A stretch of DNA of 64,000 nt from Yoonia sp035117555 (GCF_035117555.1 NZ_JAYKPK010000003.1:248001-312000), one strand, 5' to 3'; positions 35,432 to 44,468 are shown, numbered from the stretch's first letter. Notes: generated by a model from the sequence alone, not told the origin. Made by a program: numbers and translations.

Positions 35432-37050
35432 TGGCAAAGGAACGGATCTACCTCTACGACACCACCCTGCGCGACGGCGCGCAGACGCAAGGCGTGCAGT
35501 TTTCCGCCCGTGAAAAGCACCAGATCACCGCCGTGCTGGACGGGCTGGGGCTGGATTATATCGAAGGCGGCTGGCCGGGGGCCAACCCGACCGATACCGA
35601 ATTTTTTGCCGACAAACCGCAGACCAAGGCGACATTCACCGCCTTTGGCATGACCAAACGTCTGGGCCGGTCAGCCGAGAATGACGATGTGCTGGCCGCA
35701 GTGGTCAATGCGGGTACCTCTGCTGTCTGTCTGGTGGGCAAGGCGAACGATTTCCATGTGACGACCGCCTTGGGCATCACGCTGGACGAAAACGTGGAAA
35801 ACATCCGCGCCAGTTTCGCCCATCTGACCGATCAGGGCCGCGAAGGCCTGTTCGACGCCGAACATTTCTTTGATGGCTACAAATCCAACCCCGCCTATAC
35901 GCTGGAAGCCATCCACGCCGCCTATGATGCCGGCGCGCGCTGGATCGTGCTTTGCGATACCAATGGCGGCACTTTGCCCGATGAGATCGGCCAGATCGTG
36001 ACCGAGGTGATCGCCAGCGGCATCCCCGGCAAACATCTGGCGATCCATACCCATAACGACACCGAAAACGCCGTGGCGGGGTCTTTGGCTGCGCTGCGTG
36101 CGGGGGTGCGCCAGATCCAAGGCACGCTGAACGGGCTTGGCGAACGCTGCGGCAATGCCAATCTGACGACGCTGATTCCGACGCTCTTGCTCAAGGAACC
36201 CTATGCCAGCCAGTTTGAAACGGGCGTGACGGCAGAGGCTTTGACAGGGTTGCGGCGGGCGTCGCGGTTGCTCGATGATATCCTGAACCGGGTGCCTGCG
36301 AAGCAAGCACCCTACGTGGGGGCGTCTGCCTTTGCGCATAAATCGGGGCTGCATGCGAGTGCGATCGCCAAGGACCCCAGCACCTATGAACATATCGATC
36401 CGGCAGCGGTGGGGAATACACGCATCGTGCCGATGTCCAATCAGGCCGGGCAATCGAACCTGCGTGCGCGCCTTGCCGATGCCGGCATTGCGGTAGAACC
36501 GGGCAACCCCGCGCTGTCCCGGATCATTGAAAAGATCAAGGAAAAAGAGGCGCAGGGCTATGCCTACGATTCGGCACAGGCCAGTTTCGAACTGCTGGCG
36601 CGCAGCGAGCTGGGTCTGCTGCCTGCGTTTTTCGAGGTGAAACGCTACCGCGTCACGGTGGAACGGCGGCGCAACAAATATAACCAGATGGTATCCTGGT
36701 CCGAAGCGGTGGTGGTGACCAAGGTGCAGGGCGAAAAATTCCTCAACGTCAGCGAAAGCCTTGGCCCCGATGGCAGCGACCGTGGCCCGGTGAACGCGCT
36801 GGCGCGGGCCTTGGCCAAGGATCTCGGCCCCTATCAGACGATCATCGAGGATATCGAACTGGTGGATTTCAAGGTCCGCATCACCGGCGGCGGCACCGAG
36901 GCCGTGACCCGCGTCATCATCGACAGCGAAGATGGCGATGGCAACCGCTGGTCCACGGTCGGTGTCAGCGCCAATATCGTTGATGCGTCCTTTGACGCGC
37001 TGATCGACGCGATCAACTGGAAACTGGTCCGGGACGGCGCGCAGGCATGA
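35431..37050 (+). CDS. cimA: (R)-citramalate synthase
   Basis: CimA condenses acetyl-CoA and pyruvate to citramalate, giving 2-oxobutyrate for isoleucine without threonine. The 539-residue protein has the LeuA-like TIM barrel (YLYDTTLRDGAQTQGVQFS, LAIHTHNDTENAVAGSLAAL, NGLGERCGNANL) and the C-terminal regulatory domain. An in-frame GTG (35428) just upstream is possible, but ATG 35431 is preferred; it shares one base with the cysS stop. The phytoene-synthase-like gene overlaps its end. Confidence 0.9.
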   Translation: MAKERIYLYDTTLRDGAQTQGVQFSAREKHQITAVLDGLGLDYIEGGWPGANPTDTEFFADKPQTKATFTAFGMTKRLGRSAENDDVLAAVVNAGTSAVCLVGKANDFHVTTALGITLDENVENIRASFAHLTDQGREGLFDAEHFFDGYKSNPAYTLEAIHAAYDAGARWIVLCDTNGGTLPDEIGQIVTEVIASGIPGKHLAIHTHNDTENAVAGSLAALRAGVRQIQGTLNGLGERCGNANLTTLIPTLLLKEPYASQFETGVTAEALTGLRRASRLLDDILNRVPAKQAPYVGASAFAHKSGLHASAIAKDPSTYEHIDPAAVGNTRIVPMSNQAGQSNLRARLADAGIAVEPGNPALSRIIEKIKEKEAQGYAYDSAQASFELLARSELGLLPAFFEVKRYRVTVERRRNKYNQMVSWSEAVVVTKVQGEKFLNVSESLGPDGSDRGPVNALARALAKDLGPYQTIIEDIELVDFKVRITGGGTEAVTRVIIDSEDGDGNRWSTVGVSANIVDASFDALIDAINWKLVRDGAQA

Positions 37051-37814
37051 GCTTTGACGCCTGCGCCGCTTTGGTCGAAAAAGCCGATCCTGACCGGTTC
37101 CGCGCGATCATGGCGGCACCTGTCGCGGCACGGCAGGTGCTGTTCCCGCTCTATGCTTTCAATGTCGAGGTGATCCGCGCCCCTTGGGTCACCAAGGAAC
37201 CGATGATCGCGGAAATGCGCCTGCAATGGTGGCGCGATGCTCTGGAAGAGATCGTGACTGGCGGCGTGGTGCGGCGGCACGAGGTGGTGGATGCCTTGGC
37301 CGAGGTGCTGGATAGGCAGGGTGCGCAATCGCTCGATGCGATGATCGCGGCCCGGCGCTGGGATATCTACAACGATCCTTTCGCCGATTGGGCTGATTTC
37401 GATGCTTATATCGCGAATACCAGCGGATTGCTGATGATCACCGCCGCGCGGCTCCTGGGGGACAGCGACGAAACAATCGTGGCGGATTTCGCCTATGCGA
37501 CTGGCGTGGCCAATCTGTTGCGCGCCTTGCCGGTGCTGCTGGAAAGGCAGCGCCAGCCTTTGCCTGAGTCTTCGCCGGATGGTATTGCGCGCCTCGCGAC
37601 CCGCGCCGTTGACCGGCTGAATGCCGCGCGCAACGGCAGGGCTGGCGTCACAGCCGAGGCCGGGGGGGCCTTGTTGCTTGGCCATGCCGCGCGGCCAGTT
37701 CTGCAAAAGGCGCAAACCGACCCAGAGGCCGTTTTGCAAGGCCGCCTTGAACTCACCCCATTGCGCCAAAGCCTGCGCCTGACCCATGCAGCCTTGCGCG
37801 GCTGGTGGGTCTAG
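37047..37814 (+). CDS. Squalene/phytoene synthase-like protein, probably NDUFAF6 type
   Basis: A 255-residue protein of the squalene/phytoene synthase fold (FPLYAFNVEVIRA...EMRLQWWRDALEEI, YATGVANLLRALPVLLE). The aspartate-rich prenyl-diphosphate motifs (DxxxD) of true synthases are missing: the first appears as YAFNVEVIRAPW and the second as GVANLLRALP. That pattern resembles the NDUFAF6-like branch, which is linked to respiratory complex I assembly, so carotenoid or hopanoid synthesis is unlikely. It overlaps cimA (ATGA). A dispersed 3' element follows. Confidence 0.75.
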   Translation: MSFDACAALVEKADPDRFRAIMAAPVAARQVLFPLYAFNVEVIRAPWVTKEPMIAEMRLQWWRDALEEIVTGGVVRRHEVVDALAEVLDRQGAQSLDAMIAARRWDIYNDPFADWADFDAYIANTSGLLMITAARLLGDSDETIVADFAYATGVANLLRALPVLLERQRQPLPESSPDGIARLATRAVDRLNAARNGRAGVTAEAGGALLLGHAARPVLQKAQTDPEAVLQGRLELTPLRQSLRLTHAALRGWWV

Positions 37815-37819
37815 GTCCG

Positions 37820-37859
37820 CATCTTCTTTTTTCCAAAAATACTTCGGGGTGAGCCCCGG
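37820..37859 (-). repeat. Dispersed 3'-end element, copy E (after the phytoene-synthase-like gene)
   Basis: Bases catcttcttttttccaaaaa then tacttcggggtgagccccgg. The core TCTTCTTTTTTCC-AAAAATACT is an exact inverted copy of the core of copy D at 40407. It starts 6 bases after the stop codon, in the sense of the gene before it. Small GC hairpins (GGGG/CCCC, CCGGA/TCCGG) follow up to the MFS gene. Confidence 0.65.
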
Positions 37860-37888
37860 ACTTGATCCGGGGCGAGGGGCAGCGCCCC

Positions 37889-39109
37889 TTACGACGCCAC
37901 AACCCGCCGTTGCCGCGACAGCCAGATCAGCGAGGCCCCGGCCAGCACCAGAAACGGGATCATGGCGAGGTTGACGGCATTCCACCCTTCAACCGTGGTG
38001 CCACCGGCGCAATTCAGCAATCCGCCACCTGCCAGTGACGCCAGCGTCACCATGCCAAAGACCAGCATATCATTCAGCCCCTGCACCGTGCCGCGTTCCT
38101 CGGGCCGATGCGCGCCCGCCAGCATCGTGGTCGCGCCGATAAAGCCGAAATTCCAGCCCACGCCGAGCAGGAAAAGCGCGACAAAGAAATTCGCAAGCTC
38201 CACCCCCGCAATCGCGACACCGCCCGCGATAGCGAGGATCACAAGCCCGGTCGCGATGATCTTTTCCACCCCGAACCGCGCGATCAGATGGCCGGTGAAA
38301 AACGACGGCGCAAACATTGCGATGACATGCAATGACACGATGTCATTGGCATTATTGGTGGTGAAACCACAGCCGACGACTGCCAAAGGGGTCGAGGTCA
38401 TCACCAGATTCATCAGTGCATAAGACACCATGCCGCAGATGATCGCGACGATGATGCGTGGATCGCGCAGCAATTCACGTTTCGTGCGGCCTTTGAGCGG
38501 GTTGGCAACCTTTGGCATGGACCGGCTGCCTTTGGGCAGGTTCAGCCAGAAGAACAGCCCGACGCCGACAAGGTTCAGAACGATGATCGCAAGGTAACTG
38601 CCAAGGAAGGGCACGACAAAGGCGTCCTGTGCCAGTTTGTTCAGTTGTGGGCCGATGATGGCCGACAGCAAGCCGCCTGCCATAACGAAAGAGATGGCTT
38701 TGGGGCGGAACGCCTCTGACGCGGTATCGGTCGCGGCGAAACGGTAAAACCCCTGCGCCGACATATAGATACCGCTGAGGTAGGAGCCTGCCAGCAGCAT
38801 GAAGAACGACCCGGTGTAAAGCCCATAGGCCGAGACTGCCGCCCCGGCAGCACCGCCGAAAGCCCCAAGCATAAAGCCGAACCGCCGCCCATTGCGCTGC
38901 ATCAATGGGCTGATCCAAGGTGCTGTGGTCATCGAGCCGAAAACGATCATCGAGATCGGCAGGGTCGCGAAACAAGGATTGCCTGCCAACTGACTGCCCG
39001 CCAGCCCGCCGATCACGAACATCATCGGCAATTGCGCGCCCAGAATAGCCTGCGCCAGCACCAGAACGGCCACATTGCGTTTCGCGATACTGTCGTCGAT
39101 CATTGTCAT
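37889..39109 (-). CDS. Major facilitator superfamily transporter
   Basis: A 406-residue protein with about 12 membrane helices in the MFS pattern. RNVAVLVLAQAILGAQLPMMFVIGGLAG leads in, the loop 2-3 signature is MQRNGRRFGFMLGAFGGAAG, and a long central loop follows (LNLPKGSRSMPKVANPLKGRTKRELL). The substrate is unknown. ATG 39109 is used; ATG 39103 is as likely. It follows cobB by 10 bases on the same strand, so it may take part in cobalamin-related or corrinoid transport, but this is only context. Confidence 0.82.
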   Translation of the reverse strand: MTMIDDSIAKRNVAVLVLAQAILGAQLPMMFVIGGLAGSQLAGNPCFATLPISMIVFGSMTTAPWISPLMQRNGRRFGFMLGAFGGAAGAAVSAYGLYTGSFFMLLAGSYLSGIYMSAQGFYRFAATDTASEAFRPKAISFVMAGGLLSAIIGPQLNKLAQDAFVVPFLGSYLAIIVLNLVGVGLFFWLNLPKGSRSMPKVANPLKGRTKRELLRDPRIIVAIICGMVSYALMNLVMTSTPLAVVGCGFTTNNANDIVSLHVIAMFAPSFFTGHLIARFGVEKIIATGLVILAIAGGVAIAGVELANFFVALFLLGVGWNFGFIGATTMLAGAHRPEERGTVQGLNDMLVFGMVTLASLAGGGLLNCAGGTTVEGWNAVNLAMIPFLVLAGASLIWLSRQRRVVAS

Positions 39110-39119
39110 GGCCGAATTG

Positions 39120-40391
39120 CTACGCCCGCTTTTCGGCAGAGGCAATGGGACCTGCATCTATAATATGCGCGAAAGAGCCCGACACGCGGCCCGCGATCAG
39201 GCCCATCGGGGGTAGGCTGAGGCCGCTTGCCTCGCTGGCGGTGAAGAGCGGGGTGCCTTCGGCCCTGATTGTGCTGGCATAGTGGAATTCATGGCCGGTC
39301 CAATGGCCGGGGAATGGCCCTTGGCTGGCGTGCAGATGGCGATAGCCCAAATGCAGTTTGCGCGCGGCAAAGCTGGTTTCCAGATGCAGCAGCCCGGCCA
39401 TGGCGTGGCGCGTGCCATCGGCGTCGATCAACCCGTCGCCCAGCACCATATAGCCGCCGCATTCGCCATAGATCGTGGCTTGCGATTGCCGCAGGCTGGT
39501 CAGAAAGGTCTGATTAGCTGCGATCTTGCCTGCATGCAGTTCAGGATAGCCCCCGGGCAGGAATATGAGATCGGCATCCGGCACCGGATCATCGGCGAGG
39601 GGCGAGAAAAACGTGATTTTTGCGCCTGCCTTGCGCCAATCATCCAGCAGATGCGGATAGGTGAAGGCGAAGGCTTCGTCCTTGGCGATCGCGATGCTCT
39701 GGGCGGGGGGAGGTCGCCTGGAGTAAATTCCAGGTGACGGGGGCGCATCATCCAGCCGCGAGAGCGCGTCCATATCCAGATGCTGCATCATCAGATCGGC
39801 GGCCTTGTTCAGGAGATCTCCCAGATCATGCCGTTCCTGCGCCTGCACCAAACCCAGATGCCGTGACCCCAGTTGCAAAGCCGGGCTGCGGGGGATGCAG
39901 CCGAAGATCTGCACATCGCCCAGCGCATGGCGCAGCATCGCTTCATGCCGGGGCGATCCGACATTGTTCAGGATCACGCCTGCAACATGGATGGTCGGAT
40001 CATAGCAGATGAAGCCCTGCGCCATGGCACCCACCGACCCGGCCATGCGCCCTGCGTCGATCACCAGCACGACGGGCAGGTTCAGGATTCGCGCCAGATC
40101 GGCGCTGGACCCGCCTCCATGCGGTGCTGCGCCGTCGAACAGGCCCATCGCACCTTCGACAATCAACGGGGCAGGGCCTGCGAGCGCTTTGATCCGCTCA
40201 GGTGTCATCGCCCATGCGTCAAGGTTGACGCAAGGCTGGCCGGTGGCGGCGGCATGGAACGCAGGATCGATGTAATCGGGGCCGGATTTGGCGCTACGGA
40301 TGCTTTGTGTGCGGCTAAAGGCGCGCAAGAGGCCCAAGGTCACCGTGGTTTTGCCGCTGCCAGAGGCGGGGGCGCTGATCAGGAAACGCAT
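39120..40391 (-). CDS. cobB: (Hydrogeno)cobyrinic acid a,c-diamide synthase
   Basis: It amidates side chains a and c of the corrin ring, using glutamine and ATP. The 423-residue protein opens MRFLISAPASGSGKTTVTLGLLRAF (P-loop) and KSGPDYIDPAFHAAATGQPCVNLD. The second half is a class-I-like amidotransferase domain with nucleophile region IYGECGGYMVLGDGL. The frame extends to 40505, but ATG 40391 gives the family start. It is followed by an MFS gene and preceded by cobA on the same strand. Confidence 0.93.
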   Translation of the reverse strand: MRFLISAPASGSGKTTVTLGLLRAFSRTQSIRSAKSGPDYIDPAFHAAATGQPCVNLDAWAMTPERIKALAGPAPLIVEGAMGLFDGAAPHGGGSSADLARILNLPVVLVIDAGRMAGSVGAMAQGFICYDPTIHVAGVILNNVGSPRHEAMLRHALGDVQIFGCIPRSPALQLGSRHLGLVQAQERHDLGDLLNKAADLMMQHLDMDALSRLDDAPPSPGIYSRRPPPAQSIAIAKDEAFAFTYPHLLDDWRKAGAKITFFSPLADDPVPDADLIFLPGGYPELHAGKIAANQTFLTSLRQSQATIYGECGGYMVLGDGLIDADGTRHAMAGLLHLETSFAARKLHLGYRHLHASQGPFPGHWTGHEFHYASTIRAEGTPLFTASEASGLSLPPMGLIAGRVSGSFAHIIDAGPIASAEKRA

Positions 40392-40406
40392 AAGTCCCTC
40401 CGGGAC

Positions 40407-40440
40407 GCCGCCGGCGGGAGTATTTTTGGAAAAAAGAAGA
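40407..40440 (+). repeat. Dispersed 3'-end element, copy D (after cobA)
   Basis: The + strand reads gccgccggcgggagtatttt then tggaaaaaagaaga. It begins with the same GCCGGCGGGAGTAT-type block as copies B and C, and its AGTATTTTTGGAAAAAAGAAGA is the exact reverse complement of copy E. It lies 6 bases after the cobA stop codon, antisense to cobA. Confidence 0.7.
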
Positions 40441-40446
40441 CGGGCA

Positions 40447-41298
40447 TCAGGCGGATTCCGCGGCACGTCCCCGGCCCAGAGGGTCGAGGTTGCGCGGCGG
40501 CGCACCTACGGCCATGCCTTGCCAGTCGAGGACCTGCCGCATCAGCACGGACCTGCCGATGCAGATGATCGCGGGGGGTTCAAGGTTTGCGGCGGCTATG
40601 TCTGCGACGATAGTGCCGAGGGTGGTTTCCAGCACTTGCTGGTCGGTTGTGGTGGCGGTGGTAACCACGGCGGCGGGTTCTGACAGGCTGCGCCCGGCGG
40701 CGATCAGATGGCATGCTATCTGGGCGATATGTTTCATGCCCATATAGATGACGATGACCTGTGAGCCTTTGGAAATGCTGGTCCAGTCGAGCGACCCCGG
40801 CGTATTGCCAGATTGGTCATGGCCGGTCACGAAAGTCACTGATTGGTTGACGTCGCGGTGGGTGACGGGAATGCCCGCATAGGCCAGCCCGCCGATGCCC
40901 GCGCTGATGCCGGGGATGATCCGGATCGGGATGTTATGCTGCACAAGGGTTTGTGCTTCCTCACCACCGCGGCCAAAGACGAAAGGATCGCCGCCTTTCA
41001 GCCGCAAAACCCGTTTGCCCGCGCGCGCAAGATCGACGAGGTGGAGCGAGATATCGCGCTGTTTGGCGGATGGTTTGCCGCCGCGTTTGCCAGCGTAGAT
41101 GTGGTCTGCCTGCGGTGCCCAGTCGAGGATCGCCTCTTGTACCAGCGCGTCGTAGATCACGACATCGGCCTGCCGCAGAGCGTTCAGCGCATGCAGCGTC
41201 AGCAGGCCGGGATCGCCGGGGCCCGCGCCGCAAAGCCAGACCCAGCCGGGGTGCAGCACGGGCCAGTCATGGCCGGGAAGGGGGAAGTCATGTGTCAT
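40447..41298 (-). CDS. cobA: Uroporphyrinogen-III C-methyltransferase (SUMT)
   Basis: It methylates uroporphyrinogen III twice to precorrin-2, the branch point from haem to cobalamin. The 283-residue protein has the S-adenosylmethionine-site motifs VWLCGAGPGDPGLLTLHAL and VLRLKGGDPFVFGRGGEEA, and the DVVIYDALV region. The true start is ATG 41298 (MTHDFPLP); the longer frame to 41754 lies inside cbiD. It is divergent from cbiD with 97 bases between. Confidence 0.94.
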   Translation of the reverse strand: MTHDFPLPGHDWPVLHPGWVWLCGAGPGDPGLLTLHALNALRQADVVIYDALVQEAILDWAPQADHIYAGKRGGKPSAKQRDISLHLVDLARAGKRVLRLKGGDPFVFGRGGEEAQTLVQHNIPIRIIPGISAGIGGLAYAGIPVTHRDVNQSVTFVTGHDQSGNTPGSLDWTSISKGSQVIVIYMGMKHIAQIACHLIAAGRSLSEPAAVVTTATTTDQQVLETTLGTIVADIAAANLEPPAIICIGRSVLMRQVLDWQGMAVGAPPRNLDPLGRGRAAESA

Positions 41299-41395
41299 CC
41301 TTTGTATATGCCGCTGAAAGCCGGATTTGGAAAGCGGGGATGCGACAGGCGATTGCCGATTGCCGTCATGCCGCGCGCTGCCTATCGTCGCAGCG

Positions 41396-42439
41396 ATGAC
41401 ACGCAAACCCCAGACAGAATTGCGCCGTGGCTGGACCACAGGCGCCTGTGCGACGGCAGCGACCAAGGCGGCGCTGGTTGGTCTGTGGTCGGGGACATTT
41501 CCGCGCGATGTGACGATCACTTTGCCCAAAGGCGAGATGCCGTGCTTTCCGCTGGCTGTTGCAGAGGCTGGGGAAGGCTGGGCCGAGGTCGGCATCACCA
41601 AGGATGCGGGCGATGATCCTGATGTCACCCATGGCGCGCTGATTGTGGTGCGGGTGTCGGTGTCGTCTGGCGGCGTGGTGTTCAGGGCGGGCGCGGGTGT
41701 CGGCATGGTCACCAAGCCCGGTCTGCCGATTGCGGTGGGGGAACCTGCGATCAACCCGGTGCCGCGCCAGATGATGGCGGATGTGGTGGCGGAAATGGCT
41801 GCCGCTTATGGGCAAGCGCCTGATGTCACGATTGAAATTTCGGTGCCGGGCGGGGCGGAGATCGCGCTGAAGACATGGAACCCACGGTTGGGGATTGCAG
41901 GCGGGCTGTCTATTCTGGGCACGACCGGGGTGGTGCGACCGTTTTCCTGTGCGGCATGGATTGCCAGCATCCATCGCGGGATTGATGTCGCCCGCGCCTC
42001 TGGGCTGACCCATGTGGCGGGCTGCACGGGTGCGACCTCTGAACGCATCGTGCAGGCGCTTTATGGCCTGCCGGATCATGCGATGCTGGATATGGGGGAT
42101 TTCGCGGGCGGGATGCTGAAATATCTCGCCAAGCATCCGGTCGAGAGGGTCACCATCGGTGGTGGGATCGGCAAGATCACCAAGCTTGCGCAGGGTGCGA
42201 TGGATCTGCATTCGGGGCGGTCTCAGGTGGATTTTGCGGGGCTGGCGCAGATGATGGATGACCCGAGGCTGGCCGGGGCGAATACCGCGCTTGAGGCCTA
42301 TCAAATCGCAGGTCCCGCGTTGGCGCAGGCGGTGGCGGATCGGGCCTTGGCGCAGGTGCAGGGGCGCTTTGCAAGGATGCAGTTCGATATTGTGGTGACC
42401 GACCGGGCGGGGGTGATCTTGGCGAGGGCCGGGGCATGA
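41396..42439 (+). CDS. cbiD: Cobalt-precorrin-5B C(1)-methyltransferase
   Basis: CbiD methylates C-1 of the corrin precursor. The 347-residue protein opens ELRRGWTTGACATAATKAAL, the family signature, with GVGMVTKPGLPIAVGEPAINPVPR and GGLSILGTTGVVRPFS. It belongs to the branch usually named after the anaerobic pathway. ATG 41396 is used; the frame extends to 41327. Its stop overlaps the cobK start (ATGA), forming the operon cbiD-cobK-alkA-esterase. Confidence 0.95.
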   Translation: MTRKPQTELRRGWTTGACATAATKAALVGLWSGTFPRDVTITLPKGEMPCFPLAVAEAGEGWAEVGITKDAGDDPDVTHGALIVVRVSVSSGGVVFRAGAGVGMVTKPGLPIAVGEPAINPVPRQMMADVVAEMAAAYGQAPDVTIEISVPGGAEIALKTWNPRLGIAGGLSILGTTGVVRPFSCAAWIASIHRGIDVARASGLTHVAGCTGATSERIVQALYGLPDHAMLDMGDFAGGMLKYLAKHPVERVTIGGGIGKITKLAQGAMDLHSGRSQVDFAGLAQMMDDPRLAGANTALEAYQIAGPALAQAVADRALAQVQGRFARMQFDIVVTDRAGVILARAGA

Positions 42440-43161
42440 CGCTGTTGCTGCTGGCCGGGACGGGCGAGGCGCGGATGATTGCGCAGGCCTTGCAGGGGCG
42501 TGATGTGATCGCGTCACTCGCCGGGGTGACGCGGGACCCCGAACCGCTGGCAGTGCCTGTGCGGCAGGGCGGATTTGGCGGTGAGGCGGGGTTTCGTGAC
42601 TTTCTGGCGCGTGAGCACATCCATGCAGTGCTGGACGCGACCCATCCCTATGCGGCGCGGATCACCGCGCGGTCGGCGGCAGTTTGCGCTGAATTGGGGT
42701 TGCCGTTTTGTCAGGTGTTGCGGCCTGCTTGGGTAGCTGAGGACGGCGACCTCTGGACCGAGATTGCCACGGAAGCCGATGCCGCCGCGCATATCCCCAT
42801 GGGTGCCACGGTGTTTCTGGGGACCGGGCGGCAGAGCCTGCCGGGGTTTGCCAATCTGGCCGGGCGGCGGGTGATCTGTCGCCAGATTGATCCGCCGGAG
42901 GGGCCGTTTCCCTTTGCGGGTGGGGAATATCTGGTGGGGCGTCCGCCGTTTTCGGTTGCGGATGAAACGGCGCTGTTTCATCGGCTGGGGGTTGATTGGC
43001 TGGTGGTCAAGAATGCGGGCGGGCAGGCGAGTGCGACCAAGCTGACCGCCGCCCGCGATCTGGGGATTCCGGTGCTGATGCTTGCGCGGCCCGCATTGGG
43101 TGACTGGCCTAAGGTGGAAAGCGTCGCCGCAGCCTTGGATTGGGTGGCGAAATGCGGGTGA
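42436..43161 (+). CDS. cobK: Precorrin-6A (cobalt-precorrin-6A) reductase
   Basis: CobK reduces precorrin-6A with NADPH. The 241-residue protein opens MTLLLLAGTGEARMIAQAL, with the family patterns HAVLDATHPYAARITARSA, TVFLGTGRQSLPGFANL and LVVKNAGGQASATKLTAARDLGIPVLML. It overlaps cbiD by 4 bases, and the alkA-like gene begins inside its end. Confidence 0.93.
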   Translation: MTLLLLAGTGEARMIAQALQGRDVIASLAGVTRDPEPLAVPVRQGGFGGEAGFRDFLAREHIHAVLDATHPYAARITARSAAVCAELGLPFCQVLRPAWVAEDGDLWTEIATEADAAAHIPMGATVFLGTGRQSLPGFANLAGRRVICRQIDPPEGPFPFAGGEYLVGRPPFSVADETALFHRLGVDWLVVKNAGGQASATKLTAARDLGIPVLMLARPALGDWPKVESVAAALDWVAKCG

Positions 43162-43775
43162 TCCATTCGCAGGCATGTCTGGCCGAAGGGACGGCGCATC
43201 TGGCGCGCATCGAGCCGCGCTTTGCGCGAATCCTGCCCGATCTCCCCGATATTCCCTTGCGGCTGAAACCGGATGGGTTTGGTGCGCTGCTTAATGCGAT
43301 CGTTAGCCAGCAGGTCAGCGTTGCCTCTGCCAGCGCCATCATGGGGCGGCTGGAAATTGCGGGGATGACCGACCCCGCGCTGGTGGCGCTGGCCACGCCC
43401 GAGGAATTGCGCGCCTTGGGGCTGAGCGGACAGAAGGCGCGCTATGCCAAGGCGCTGGCGCTGGCTGATCTGGATTATCCGGGGTTGCATAACTTGCCCA
43501 CGGATGAGGTGATCACAAGGCTGACCGCCGTCACCGGCATCGGCATCTGGACGGCAGAAATTTACGCGATGTTCTCGCTCGGGCGCGCCGATGTCTTTGC
43601 GCCGGGTGATCTGGCCTTGCAAGAGGCGGCGCGGCTGATCTTTGACCTGCCCGAACGGCCCAAGGACAAAGCACTGCGCGCGATGGCCGAACCTTGGGCA
43701 CCCTGGCGGTCGGTTGCGGCGCGGGTGATGTGGGCCTATTACGCTTATGACAAGCAACGGGAAGGGATCAGATGA
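43152..43775 (+). CDS. DNA-3-methyladenine glycosylase II family protein
   Basis: A 207-residue HhH-GPD glycosylase that should remove alkylated bases. It has FGALLNAIVSQQVSVASASAIMGRL, the helix-hairpin-helix LTAVTGIGIWTAEIYAMFSLGR and the Asp-bearing DVFAPGDLALQEA. It is AlkA-like in length without the N-terminal extra domain of E. coli AlkA. ATG 43152 starts within the last 10 bases of cobK; an in-frame TTG (43140) is less likely. A repair gene is thus attached to the cobalamin operon. Confidence 0.88.
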   Translation: MRVIHSQACLAEGTAHLARIEPRFARILPDLPDIPLRLKPDGFGALLNAIVSQQVSVASASAIMGRLEIAGMTDPALVALATPEELRALGLSGQKARYAKALALADLDYPGLHNLPTDEVITRLTAVTGIGIWTAEIYAMFSLGRADVFAPGDLALQEAARLIFDLPERPKDKALRAMAEPWAPWRSVAARVMWAYYAYDKQREGIR

Positions 43776-44440
43776 CACGGGCACTTCAGGCGCAGCGGCG
43801 CGAACCGCAATCGGGTGAGACATTGTCTTGCGTCATTTTCCTGCATGGTTACGGCGCGAATGGGGCCGATCTGATCGGGCTGGCCGATCCTTTGGCCGAT
43901 CACATGCCGGATACGCTGTTCATCGCGCCGGATGCGCCGGAAGCCTGTGCCGGTGCGCCGATGGGCTATCAATGGTTCCCGATCCCCTGGATCGACGGGT
44001 CGAGTGAAGAAGAAAGCAACGCCGGGCTGCAAAATGCCGCCGCTGATCTGGATGCCTTCATCGACGGGGTGATGGTGGATGAAGACCTTTTGCCCGAACA
44101 GGTGATCGTGCTTGGCTTCAGCCAGGGCACAATGATGGCGCTGCATGTGCTGCCACGGCGTGAAGATGCGGTGGCGGGGATCGTCGCGTTTTCGGGGCGG
44201 TTGTTGCTGCCCGAACAATTGGTCGATGATGCGGAATGCCGCCCGCCGGTATTGTTGGTGCATGGCGATCAGGATGATGTGGTGCCGCCACAATCGCTGG
44301 CGCAGGCGGCAGAGGCCTTGCAGCAGGCGGGCTGGACCGAGGTTTATGCCCATGTCATGAAGGACACCGGCCATGGGATTGCGCCCGACGGGTTGCAGGT
44401 GGCGCTGGCGTTCATGCGGGATCGGTTCGGGATGGAGTAG
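43772..44440 (+). CDS. Alpha/beta hydrolase, carboxylesterase/phospholipase type
   Basis: A 222-residue serine hydrolase of the carboxylesterase (EstB/YpfH) family. The oxyanion region is VIFLHGYGANGADLIGLA, the nucleophile elbow GFSQGTMMAL, the acid in VLLVHGDQDDVVPP and the His in DTGHGIAPDG, so the triad is complete. It overlaps the alkA-like gene by 4 bases. Its stop codon TAG (44438-44440) lies inside a 28-base palindromic repeat. The natural substrate is unknown. Confidence 0.9.
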   Translation: MTRALQAQRREPQSGETLSCVIFLHGYGANGADLIGLADPLADHMPDTLFIAPDAPEACAGAPMGYQWFPIPWIDGSSEEESNAGLQNAAADLDAFIDGVMVDEDLLPEQVIVLGFSQGTMMALHVLPRREDAVAGIVAFSGRLLLPEQLVDDAECRPPVLLVHGDQDDVVPPQSLAQAAEALQQAGWTEVYAHVMKDTGHGIAPDGLQVALAFMRDRFGME

Positions 44441-44464
44441 GGTGCGTGCAAGCACGCACCCTAC
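44437..44464. repeat. Palindromic repeat, short type, copy 1
   Basis: A perfect 13-bp inverted repeat, GTAGGGTGCGTGC / GCACGCACCCTAC, around AA. An identical 28-base copy is at 59841-59868. Its first bases GTAG give the stop codon of the esterase gene before it; the nitroreductase gene on the other strand ends 5 bases beyond it. It can also act as a bidirectional transcription stop. Confidence 0.85.
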
Positions 44465-44468
44465 GGGA

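Noticed and set aside
41299..41395. Cobalamin riboswitch between cobA and cbiD
   Set aside because: The gap is 97 bases, too short, and has no matching core.
44437..44464. Rho-independent terminator only
   Set aside because: The identical copy at 59841 and the shared ends with the longer repeats show it is a dispersed repeat, even if it also terminates transcription.
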